Source of the DNA: Trichoplax adhaerens
Taxonomy: Eukaryota; Placozoa; Uniplacotomia; Trichoplacea; Trichoplacidae
Length of the DNA stretch: 64,000 nt
Reading direction: 5' to 3'
Assembly (NCBI RefSeq): GCF_000150275.1
Contig: NW_002060945.1
Location: 4,271,230-4,335,229 of the forward strand
Positions within the stretch are counted from its first letter, which is position 1. The number at the start of each line of letters is the position of its first letter. The notes under the pieces were generated by a model. That model did no database searches. It was given only the letters and a program-made list of their open reading frames with translations, and was not told where the DNA came from. This document shows, piece by piece, positions 38,101 to 50,430 of the stretch. Made by a program: the position numbers and the translations under genes.

Positions 38101-41100
38101 AAATAGTTAAATATTTAGAACGGGTATACAAACCATCCTACTTCACTGCTTATCTTAGTTAATTAAACCCTGTTATCAATAACTAGAGTTATTACTGTGC
38201 TATATTTTGTAACATTATAAAATAATAAAATTCTTTTTCTGCTATAAAATTGCCATGTGTAGTAAAAACCAGCTCTAAAGATTATTTCAGTAGTGCATGA
38301 AACTTAGCTACTGCAGCTTTAGAGATATTTTTACGGTACAACGTGTTGAGATAGCATAAGAGTACCGTCATTTCTTACTTACTTGATGAAGTGCAACATC
38401 TGTTACCCATATATTAAAGTCATGATCAACGGTCAGTCCGTGAGGTAAATAAAACCTAAATAAAAGGTGTCTCGAATGAGTCATTTAGCGGTAAAAGGAC
38501 TACTACGACGTCATAAATATAACATTATGTTATAAAGTTTATCCGATAAATTGTTTACATTTTTGCTCCAAAGGTAGCCATTACTTTTCCGGTTTTAGGA
38601 TGTAATTTTAAGATAGTTGGCTCTGAAATTGGATCACGAGCATCTCTATATATATTCTGTTCATCGAACGTACTGTAATAATTAGGGGCAATGAAAAAAA
38701 TTGATTAGAACTCGGTAAATATCGCATTTTAATCTGTGATTGAGGGAACTCCTTCAATAATTTTAAGTATTATACGACAAGTTATCATAACTCAATACGT
38801 TTGAACTGACTTATAAATGGTATGAAATAGACGTAAGACTGACCTAGGACCCCATGTATGCTTCCCTCGATGAAATATATAGACGTAATTATTTCTATCA
38901 ACATCAACTGAAGAAACTTGGCCAATTTTTAGTTTTTTAACAGCGTTAGACCAAGTTTGATCTTCCATAAGGGGAAGGAGCCGAGAGATAGCACTGCGCT
39001 TGTATTCTGCGGTTTGGTCAGTATCCATAAACTCTCTAATATAGTAATTATACAGAAAGATGAGTCGCTTACCTTAAAATGATAATTTTATGGACGTAAA
39101 TTATCACTTTATCATATCTAAAATATCTATAATATAACTAGCGGTATTTATCATTCCTAATAAGATATATCGAACATAAATACCAATCACACCCAAATAA
39201 GATATGTTGTAAGCTTTATTGCAATCACAAGATTAAAAAGGAAGACTTAATACGTGGATAACTGAATACTGTGGGTGATCATTTCATATCGTAGCAATTA
39301 TTAACAGCAAGTTAATGATAATTAATTATAGTAGTAAGTGCAAAAATATCAAAAAATTGAATTTTAGGCTAAACTATCACCAACCATACGTAGGATAGGT
39401 AATCGCGATAAGTAAGTTATGAAATACTATTATCAGTGAACTAATAGACAATTTTAAACATGTCCGTAAATATGAAGTAGCGACGCCTTAAGCCTTGCTT
39501 TCAATAAATAGATAGTAATTATTCCTTTAGAATCTTACACAAATATCTGATATACGCATACGGAAATCGTATGGTAACAAAATTTAAGCAGCGGCCTTAG
39601 ATGTAACATATTAATCCATTTCTGATATTTCGTCAATATACCTTTCGTCGTCATAATCACGTTCGAGCTCACGATCTAAACGGTTCATGTAATCGGTTAC
39701 TTCTTTCGGTGATGAGCGGAAGCAAGCAGAATTAGTCATTTCAGAGCTTCGACTATCGACTGCGTACATGATATACACATTACACATTTCATCATTCATT
39801 CCACCCCTATAGGTAAAATAAGGATTATGTTTTAACCTTTTAAATTATAGTCAGCATACGTGAATAGTATTATCAATCATTAATCCATCCCCTTACCCAC
39901 TAGTGGTAACTTTATTACGTTTAGTGGAATCATAACTGCATCTTGCTGCAATGTAATCGCCCCGCTGGATATCAATGGTCTTTTCCATTGGATAAAAAAC
40001 CTGAAATCAAGGGAATAATAGGTGCAGATGTAGTTTACTACTAAATTGACGGATATTTTACATAATCATTCTACTAAATAGTTTACGAATATATACAAGT
40101 AACGGTAATAATCAAATATTACAACGGCCAAACTTAGTTCTAATACTAACTTGAGGTTTTTGAGCACTTCTCTTAACTATTTTCGTCCACTCTCCGTCCC
40201 GAATTCGATATGCACTAATATCGCGACCTGCAGCACCAAAAGTAGAAAAAGGATCATTATCATATTTATGGCTCAGCAGTTGCTAATATCACAGTAATTT
40301 CGCTATACTTTCATGGAATGGAAATTATAGGATTAACATTAATCATTTTTACCCAGTATACAAACTTTATTTACCTAAAGCATGAGCGTGAACACGGACT
40401 GAAATTGGATGTAATGGATAAGTAACCTCATTCATACGACAAAGAACGTCGGTGTTAGTCCCTAAGTAGCGAATGTTGGAGGAAAGAATTAGTAAAGTCA
40501 GGCTGTTTCCAATTCTTGACCTTACATATCTATCTAAACTATCAACAGTTGATGATCATGAATATTTATAGATACTATTGGTAAATTATTTTATATAAAT
40601 GTGCAATTTCTATTTAACTTACAAAAATGTACTCTAATCGAATGAAAAGAGTCATGACTGCAGTCAAGTAAATAGAAATCGATAAAGGACATTATGACGA
40701 TATTACTCTCACATGATGAGCACTTACTTTTGGTATTTGGAGGAATATAAATATTCATTGGTCCAGTAAGATAAATATCAGCACGATATCTTTGCCTATT
40801 TAAATATAATACGGGAATTATGTACTATTAATAACTGGTGGCATGCCAGATATTAGTACTGTTATTTCTAATAATCTATTCTTTTGCCAGAAAATGAACG
40901 ATATCGCACGGGAACGTATTTGTGCGAATAGTTGACATAGATTACTTACGGAATGCTGGTGGCGTAATAACCAATACCAGAATAATCTTTTTTGCCACCT
41001 AGAAAAGGAAAACAATAAAGTTGGAGTATAGCTTTGGACTAATTCTAAGTTACGAGTCACATTCAGAACTTGTTGCAGTTTATGGCAAAGATCAAACGAT

Positions 41101-44100
41101 CAAATATTTTTACGTCATTAACAAGCTAAGATTGCAAAAATTATTAACATTTTGCTCTCTATTAGATTCACATAAGTAATATTAATATAAGATAAAATTC
41201 AGCATTACTGTATTGGATTCGATTTTATTCTATTCGCTGGTTTACTTCATATTATTACTGAGATTAGACTAACCTTTAAATTTATCAACTTTTGCATAGT
41301 GAACTTGAGTTACAATGTAGCGAACTCTTGTCGCTTTTCCAACGGTGAAAGCAATGTCTATATTAATTAATGATGAAAATAAATACGAGAAAAGATATAG
41401 AAATTGCCTTGACTTTGATATAAAGGAAAGAATTTGTTAATCTTTAATGTTCTCCTATACTCGTAAATATAATTGAAATTTGACATCAACCTTTAGGTAA
41501 CTCATAGGATTTATAACCAGCATTATGAGCCCAAGCGTAGAGAATACTTGTCCTATCGTTACAAACTGGAACCATTTCTCCACATTTCCTGTATAATAAC
41601 AATTAAAGTGAAATAAGAATGGAATACAATTAGCTCGGGTTCAACCATAGGATATTTCCCTGAATTTTTCAAGGTCATGATTTATGTAGAACAGATGTTA
41701 CGGAAAATCCGTTGGATTTGAAAAATGATAGGTGTAACAACCGAGTATTTACTATTTTCTATTTATTTCATTTGTATTTGGGTTAATTTCAATCAGCTAT
41801 TTTCAAGCTGTAATTAGCCTTTAAAGGAACTATGTCGTAGACTTTTCATGTCAGTTTTTTATTACCCACAGTCGCCATATGATGTGATTTAGTGTTTTAT
41901 GGCTACGCATTTAATTATTCATTTATGTTTATATGTTGAGCTTTTGTACTGCTAGCAATTAAGAAAGCTGATCCGTATCTTAGCTATTTTAATCAATCAT
42001 AAGTATACTGATTTCTCTCCTGATAGTACTTTTACGGTGTTAATATTAGCTTCTACAATGATACTTTTATATGCTAGATGGCGTAGTCCAATTTGCGATT
42101 TTAATAATGAAGTAATGCATATAAGTGCTTCATTAACTATAAATGACCTGTAATATTGAGGAGTTACAGCTTCTAAGAATTAATTGTGCTAATAATGCTA
42201 ACAATGATTATTAACAACCTGATGTTAACGAACATTGTCGTCTTAATTTTAGCTAAAGATAACTTGTATCTGCATTGATACCGGTAAGATTAGCGACTTA
42301 CCATACACCTGTTTTCTTGACAGGGTCAGAACATCCAAAGAGTAACATATGGTGAGCAGTTTTTGGCTCTGTTATCGGCTTGTATTTACCTATTAGTAAT
42401 ATAGCACGATATTGTTATCACAATCAGAAAGTACTTCATTTAATTCTATCCAGCAATTGAGTTTGAACACAAAAGAAATCAATAATTTAAAAGAATGGAC
42501 AGGTCTTGATTACCATTTATGAATAATCATTATTTTTTGCCACTTATCGCTTAATTTTACGCTTAATCATACATGAATATATTTAGTACGGCAGCTAGTT
42601 AATATTTTATGTATCAAAAACGATGATCACGAACACAAAATGGATTCAATCAATAGTGACAGAGCCGTTTAATCTTTAAAGTATTTATGCAATTTAACTA
42701 CTTAGCTTAGTTTATTACTTATTCTAAGGCTATGACGTAAATTTACTAAAAGTAATGAACTATATTCTAATTAATAATGCATTAAGTTATTAAAGTAAAA
42801 TCGAATCAATAATCTCAATACTGTTTATATAGTTTGAGGCCTGCAGCAAAAAGTAAGCCATTTGTAAGCTTAAAAGCTATGCTTTAGAACTGTATTTTTA
42901 GTGATTATACAGCTTTCTTTCGGTTTATCACAACTAATTTGACGAGATTAGTATTGAATAACGCTTCAGTAACTATTAAGCTTAATAAATATTTTTACTT
43001 TTATTCCATTTTCATAAGTGTTTAGTATTTTTCTTTTACAGAAAAAATAATGAAAAATCCGAACTAATTGAGAATTACTTCATGTTCAGGTGCAGTTAAT
43101 ATTTTTGTTTTACGCAAAGAATATTTCTGTTACCATTTTTTAAATGAAAGATACATCTGCGTTCGCTCCGAACAGCTAAAAATTTTCAATATTGCAGAGT
43201 CATTTTCTGCTAATTTTATGACGATAAGGATGAAGTTAAAAGCGAACTACATCAATATTTGGGTGATACAGTATTATGTGATACCCTATTAATAATTTAT
43301 GTCAGTATTCCATGATTAGGTTTTAAATATAAATTAATCTTCTAGGATATTAAAGTATCGATATAATGAGTATTTATAATTTATACAACAATATACTATT
43401 TCATATTACATTCCTTTTAACTGTAGTAATTTAGGAGTAATATATCAACAATATTAAATATTTCTAAAACCACAAATAGCCTTATCTTGTGATACCATTA
43501 TGCATTCTTGCTAGGAAAATTATTAACCCGTAGCGGATTATTGATCATTTTAAAATATTAACTCTTCTTAAAATGATTACATTTTGTTCATGTATTAATA
43601 TTGTACATTTTCGCCAATTACTGTGTAATAACTTTCAATAACGGAAGAAGAATATAATATTGATAAGAGTTTATGAAATACGGATTAAAATCTCTAAGAG
43701 CTACCGTACTTACGTATATATAAGTAATCTTCTTTAACTTCTTTTACTGTGCAGAAATAATCATCTTGCTATATGAAAATAAAACATCAAGATCAATAAA
43801 ATTCTCTAGTAAAAAATTAGCCATAGCAGCTAAAACAAGTTAATTTGAGTGTGATATATTACATGTTTATTTGTACGTATCGACCTGAACCAATATACTG
43901 TATTAGGAAGCAGAGGCACCTACTCGAGTTTAGTACCTCTTTTAATAGCGACAAGTAAACATGACTGATATTATAGCAATCTAGTGTATTAGGAACTAGT
44001 CCTTATTATTGAGTAGTTCATAATCAACCTCCAAAAATGATGAAGATGAACAACTATCCTATATGATTACGTAATACGGTAAATTGGAGAATAGAAAACA

Positions 44101-46564
44101 TTTAGCGAAAGTTCAAAACTGCACGCCGTTCTTATTACTGTTATAATTCATGGTTGGTATTTAATTTAGCATTACAATATTAAGTGCTGATTGAAATTTA
44201 GTTTATAAGGATATTTAATGTTGTAAAGTACCCAATAAGATGTAAAGAATATGAAAATTTAATTTTAGAGGAAGTTAATGCGTCTGAAGGATTACTATTA
44301 GTCGAAAATTATTCCCAGGTATAGAGCGAAATGAATAATTAAAACATTTGTTTTCCAGTTGCACTGTTTAAACAAGCCAATATATAATTCTCTGTTATTT
44401 TCTACTGCACCCATGTGTATATAAAAGCATTGTAAACATTGACCAGGAATGCTACAAATTTACTTTCCTTACAGCAATAAAAATTATATTATTAAAAAAA
44501 ACAAGCATATAACTCAGGATAAAAATATTTTATAAATTTAGGAGTTATAGTAAATATGGAATGATTAAATAGAGTAACAGTAAAGCAGAATCTGGTTATA
44601 AAAACTACTATATTGGATAGTTTTAAACTAAACTCATTAAAACTTAATCTTGTAGATATAATATAGTTCATTTACTAATCAAGAGAGAAACTGATGAAAT
44701 TATTCATGCATAATTAGCAAGGAAAATGATAGTCATAAAAAATTCGACACCTAGCATCATATCATAATGTATTTGCATTCATTTCTTAATTCTCTCATCG
44801 ATGACTGTGGTTATAATTATTTTGTAATACTGTATCATTTTGTGTTAAGATTTGTCAATACTTTACTCAAGTACCTTAATAATATCCCCGCCGCAATTAA
44901 AATTTTTTTCAATCAGTGTGTGAGTACGTGACACGATAATAAATTCTTTTTCAACCCTTACTATTCCAAAAATGTTACTGTTCAATTTTTAATAGCAATA
45001 TCTTAATAGCAAAGTAAAAAGACGGATTTCCTTCATTTGATGCTTGATTAAAGCTGTAATTTAAATTCTTATTCAAGCTTACAATTATAAATAGTTATTA
45101 AAGAAGTTTTAATAGTGAAATAAATGAAAGATTTTTCTTCAATCAGTGCATCACTATGTGCCAAGCTCTCTTTCGATAGAAAAAACGCAAGCTATATTGT
45201 TAATTCCTGTTAAAAATTTTTAGAATAAAGTAAACCATATCTTCTCATGATTTCCTTAGTGAATTACTATCTAACATTACCCAATTGATGCAAAACATAA
45301 CAATACAAGCGTAGGAAATGATCTCATAAATAGTTAAAACCATCGTTTGAACACTTGGAATGATCAGAAGACATTAGATGACAAAAAATACAGTATTACT
45401 GTTACATCATTCGTTGGAATATTCTGTTTATAAACAATAATTAAATAACTAGTCTATCGAAGGATACATAGTTGGACTCTAGTTTTTGCGTGTACTGTCA
45501 TCTTATAAGAATAAATACGTTTTACGTATTTGCTATCAGTTATAATTCAAATCCTACAGTAAATTGCTTTGTTTTTACTGTATGTAGATATTTAAAAAAA
45601 ATGATATTAATCAATAGCGATAGAATAGGCCAGTATTGATAGATTGCAGGATAACAACGTAATTATAGGCTAAAAAATAATTTTGCTATAGTCTTACTTA
45701 TTAAATCATGGTAAAATCATTCAATTTTCCTATCTAAATAAGATATAATAATTGATTCAATAGAGAAAAAAGCTGAGGGACCAATTAAAATCATGACATC
45801 GTTGCTATTAGGTAATAATCATCATCGCCTATAGGATAAACGTCTTGAAATCAGATAGAAAGATTTAAGTTTCCCCTTCCCCTCACAAGGGAAAATTTTT
45901 TCGTATTGGAATGAAGAAAAGTTGAATTTGCGTAATTTAACGTACAGATACACAACACGGACGTTAAAGTTCTATCGAATGATGATTTAAATAATGAGGG
46001 ATAGAAAAGACAAATTCACGGGCTTCAAATTACCTGCAACAATATAAAATCAAGAGATTGCATAGCTGTATACTCTGCCCAAATTAAAAGAATGAGTAAG
46101 GTAGAGATTTATTTCAAAGATACCTTGACAGCTCTAAGAAAATCTAGACTATATAAATGTAACAATATCGACTCCATTTGATAGTACGCTTCATTGGCGT
46201 TGTGATTTAATATTTTTCAAGCCTTTTTTCAATTTTGTTAACTCGTTTAATCGTCGTTAATAAAGCTACTATCCATTAAATTAGAACGGAATAGAGCATA
46301 AAATCAAGTCTATCGTATCGTTGAAGTAGCCTATCCATTACACGATGTCATCTATGATTACATAGATCATTTAAGTCTATTTTATTTTACTCTCTATTTT
46401 GTAGTACTTGACCGTCATTCAATCAATTCAGAACTTACTTTTTGGGGCGTAATACCAGGCATGGTGATCCTTACTTCTTTAAGAATTTCATCGGTATTAC
46501 TTAAGACTTGATTTGTGGCACAAGTTATTATTACAAGTAGGAATAAAATGAAATTGTTGGCCAT
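35158..46564 (-). CDS. PAM: Bifunctional peptidylglycine alpha-amidating monooxygenase (PHM+PAL)
   Basis: Converts Gly-extended peptides to C-terminal amides in the secretory pathway: PHM (copper, ascorbate) hydroxylates the glycine, PAL (zinc) releases glyoxylate. Nineteen exons by eye: 46564-46439, 43768-43714, 42389-42302, 41588-41491, 41357-41274, 40998-40950, 40795-40728, 40461-40375, 40227-40151, 40000-39897, 39806-39642, 39035-38844, 38672-38559, 38455-38383, 37505-37375, 37027-36951, 36738-36544, 35806-35685, 35268-35158; total 2016 nt, 671 residues, every phase joining. A signal peptide occupies residues 1-23. PHM copper ligands are all present: HH73/74 (TAHHMLLFGC), H142 (VTQVHY), H214/H216 (VHAHALG) and M286 (DEMCNVYIMY). 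PAL begins near 337 with NHL-type blades (LPHGLTVDHD, VPHGLAIDPQ, RPHDVACA). It ends WKFMYNL-stop with no membrane segment, so a soluble luminal or secreted enzyme is expected. Confidence 0.95.
35956..35975. repeat. (TA)n microsatellite in a PAM intron
   Basis: About ten TA units flanked by GTATG and TGTGTATATG, inside the intron between the last-but-two and last-but-one PAM exons. Confidence 0.9.
39611..39641 (-). other. Alternative end: PHM-only reading into the PHM/PAL intron
   Basis: The PHM exon stays open past its GTATAT donor (39641) for ten more codons to a TAA at 39611-39613. Using the donor joins in frame to the acceptor at 39036 and gives the bifunctional enzyme. Ignoring it gives a 343-residue secreted PHM ending ISEMD-stop. 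This is the only inter-domain intron, so retention would make a catalytically complete monooxygenase. Confidence 0.55.
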
Positions 46565-49500
46565 AATTAAATCTTAATTTGGCGAGAATCCGTCTTGGCC
46601 TTTGGATTGAGAATAAGAGAAAACAAAGTTTCTTCTGCAAGTTGAGACAAGCGTAAAGAAATGAAAAAAATCGATCTCTGTCAGCGGCGTGTTAACAGCA
46701 ACTGGCACAGACGTGAAATGAGTTGAGAACTAACAGAGTTTGCCCTAAACTAATATAACATCCAAGTAATAGTAGAGTAAGAACATCCTGATTGTTCTCA
46801 TTTTCTATGCCAAACTCTTTATTACCAACAATAGCATCAAAATTTATTTGCATAGTCGTCTATTTCTATAGCCAATAACATTGGTAGTCAAGTCGTTATT
46901 GTTGCAATGTTAATAACGGATTGGCCATCTTTATGAATCATTCCGAACTGACAATTGTTTATTAAATTAAGGCAAGAACAATTTTAGTTAATGACGTTGA
47001 TGGAGTATAAAGTCAATATCGTACTTTGATAGCGAAGTTAAGCTTAATTCAATCATTGATTCTTCTATCACAGTGGGTGCCCAACTCTAGCTATTCATCA
47101 ACGATCATTTATGAATACTTTTAGCTGCTTATTATTCACTAATTGATTATCCGGATCATAATCAACTACTGTACATTATTCACTGATGTCCAAAGGAAGC
47201 AACTGTCCATGTTATTTAATGAAGAGAAAAATGAACTTGTCACTATCCTTGATAGATTATGAAATAGAGACGAAATTGCATTACATGGCAATCTAATGTC
47301 TTGAAATCAGAATACGAGAATACTAGAATTGATCGTAACTATTTTTACCGACATGCTGATTTTGCGTAAAGATAATATTAGCCCAGAAATAAGCCTAGAA
47401 ATCAGCTTGGCCTATTTGGACAAATGGGCTAGTAAGAGCAATGTTGGTTTATGTCTAAGTATTTCAAGGCTACGCCAAGTGTGATTTATAATAATCAATT
47501 CTGATTCGAGATCGATTATTCTATTAACTAGCCTATACGTGGGGAGTTAACTACGCTAATATTAGATAGAGTAATGGCATTAGTCTCAATTAGTCAGCCA
47601 GTGGCTATACAATCAACATCTGCTGTTACATCCTGTTGACGATGAGGTCTATTTTTTATTCATCCTAAAAATATTCTAAAGCAATCCACCACGTTATTAA
47701 AAGAATTTATGATGTCATCAATCACGAGTTCATCAACAATCAACAAGCCGTAAGGAAGCTTTAGGGAGTCATTAAAATAGTCTATCATGTTTTAAGTGAG
47801 AAACTTCTATCGAATATTATTATTATGCGTGATAATCTCAACAAAACAGCTATGGTAATATCTTTAGGAATATAAAAATAGTGCCAGGGGTGAAGGTTAG
47901 TGTTGCCTTCTTTGACTACGATAGCACAAGGCCATATATCAAAATGAACTGATATATTGATAAAATATAATGGATATGAATTTGTTCTATTATCATATTG
48001 CGATAATATGATTTATTATTACGCATAAAAATTAGTAACAAAATAGTTCTTTATACCATCGAATGTAAGAATAATTTCAAGGAGTTCATATTTGCGGTAC
48101 CTTCCTTGATCAGAACCACATACGAACTGTATTATGGACACCTAAAATGGCTTGGTATTAGTACAGTATGACGGATGTCCGATTTTTATTGCTTTCGTAA
48201 TAGGTTAACAAATGACGAATAATTTTATTATTACACTTAAGAAACTTAATAAAACCAGCTTATTTCTATATCTGATATAAAATCGACCAAGAATTAATAT
48301 CGGCGTTGTCATTTTAAATTACGGTGGGATAACTATGAACATGCTCAAATAGACTGATAATTAATTGTAATGATACAATCTAATGCATTTTTAGATTGAA
48401 TTGTTATCATAGTGAAACAAGAAAATTAGAAAGTTCTTAGCATGCATAAAAATTGGAACTTTTCGCATTAATTTCCGCATCTGCCACCATTTGGGATCAA
48501 TAAAATAGTTTAATATCGATATAGTGTAACGGATATATTTAACTTTTGATTGTAGACACAATAGAACAACAAACTCTTAAAGAATATCACGTATTAAATC
48601 GATCGTAAGATTTGGCGGTAAAGATGCTGTTACAGTAGGTACCGCGAGCTTGTCAAAACATAACAGGCAATGATTGAGGTGGTAGCTATTTTAGGAAATT
48701 ACAAATTGGTTACTATATATATATATATATATATATTTATACAATGTATTTATTGAATTGGATGAAAATATTGCGCTGGGTGGTTAAATGAACCTGTATC
48801 TTATTTTAAAGCACAAAAAAAATGTATTGACGATGAGATACAGGATTTACGATAGATGTTATTTAGGAAATATTATCAATCATTATAATATACTTAGTCT
48901 AAAATTCGAATCCTAAGCTTCTAACAGCGACTACAAACGCGAATAGAATCGAGATTGCTGATACGATTATCATATCGTAGTAAGGTTAATCAATTCTTTC
49001 ACTATTTAAACCTTTAGAAATAGAATAATATCACAAGCGCATCGCTAACCCTGTCTACCTATGTATTATATGTGAATTATTATTTAAGTAATTTCAGCGT
49101 TATGAATAGACTGGCGAATGAATGAATACATGAGATAGTAGTTTCTAAATAATTTCTCTACCTTTGGCTGTCGTGATACCTATTTCTTGGTTGATAATAA
49201 TCATAATACACGGTGGTTGTATCTTTTATGAACCTTGATATTAATTTTTCAAATATACATCTACACATGGCCTTACTTTTCTGTGCATATCGCCTAGACT
49301 CATAAAGACAAATTGCTTTATAATATAGTAGCAAATTAATGGATAAAAACTTGAGTTCATCACTTGGTGAGGAGGCGTAGTTATTTGCTTTGGTAGCGAT
49401 ATTAATTGTATGCTAAATTACACAAACAGCGCGTTGCGCATTGTGCGGGCTGATTTTTGTTTCAGGTTATTATAAAAATGAATAGTATGCGTATGGCTAA

Positions 49501-49630
49501 TTATAGATTTACTATTAATAACTATAGATGGATGCATACGTGACTAGTTGCAGTATATTGACTGGCTTGTAGACTATTATACGGTGTACCAAAGATGTAG
49601 ATTGAAAAAATATCCACAAAAGTATCGCAC
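46565..49630. other. Intergenic, upstream of PAM
   Basis: Contains the presumed PAM promoter at its left end; no TATA box stands out. No frame of note. A (TA)n tract of about 24 bp lies at 48713-48736. Confidence 0.55.
48713..48736. repeat. (TA)n microsatellite
   Basis: About twelve TA units in otherwise unremarkable intergenic sequence; it can extrude as a cruciform. No flanking gene. Confidence 0.9.
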
Positions 49631-49639
49631 ATAGCGGAA

Positions 49640-50430
49640 CCAACAAATTCAATTGAACTCGATTTCATGCAGTAGATTTTTTACGGAGGAGATAAGCAGT
49701 ATTATTAGATTATTTATTTTCTTCACATCTTCAAAATTTCAAATTAGATTTTCTAGCGCTATTTTTCACTAATTGGATGCAAACAAAACCACTAGACTGT
49801 ATTAAATTTGATTTTTATATGGCATTTTTTCTTACAGATAATCAGCATTGTAGAACTAATTTTAATTTGTTTCATTCATTACTTCAATATTTTAATTGGA
49901 TTTTCCAAGTATTGCCTTTTCTCCAGACTCATATTGAAATAAAAAAAATGAAATAGATAAGTTCCATGAAAAGTACTATAATGGGACTAATAAACTACAT
50001 TAAATTCAATTTTGATACGCCATTTTTCGCCATAGAGATAATTAGTATTATAGAACTGTCATTTTTCTTTCATAACTACAGAAATTGAATATAATTTCCA
50101 AATGTAGTCTTTCTCTATTTCATGTAATAATAAAAATAAACACTGGTGATACAGCAAATTGCAGGCTTGCTGTTATAGGCCGAGCAGTGGTTACGGCACA
50201 GTACATTAACAATCTTAGAAACTGTTATGTATTATGACAAAGATGATCACTTTAATTTTTTTGGGGGGGGAAAAGAATAGAAAAAAATGTATTCCATCAT
50301 ATTATCCAAATAGAATCAATGGATTATATTCGATTCGAGTTCATATGTATAGTACTTTTAATCATAGAGACAAATTATTTTAATTTCTTCATGTTTTCAG
50401 CTGCTTAATTTGATTTTTAACCGTCATATT
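49640..50430. repeat. Diverged tandem array of about 155-320-bp spaced units
   Basis: At least two clear units (about 49791-49950 and 49987-50140, offset near 197) share ATTAAATT-GATTTT, a GCCATTTTTC/GGCATTTTTT block, AGATAAT-AG-ATT-TAGAACT, and CTCCAGACTCAT/CTCTATTTCAT ends. Weaker related units can be seen at about 49645-49760 and 50321-50420 (ATTCAATTGAACTCGATTTC; ATATTCGATTCGAGTTCAT). The reading frames are not conserved between units, so this is DNA repeat, not a duplicated exon. Confidence 0.6.

Noticed and set aside
35652-39611. PAL exons as a separate gene starting at the ATG at 39028
   Set aside because: The upstream bases include an AG acceptor at 39036 that joins in frame to the PHM exon donor at 39641, there is no signal peptide after 39028, and the summed exons then give one uninterrupted 671-residue enzyme.
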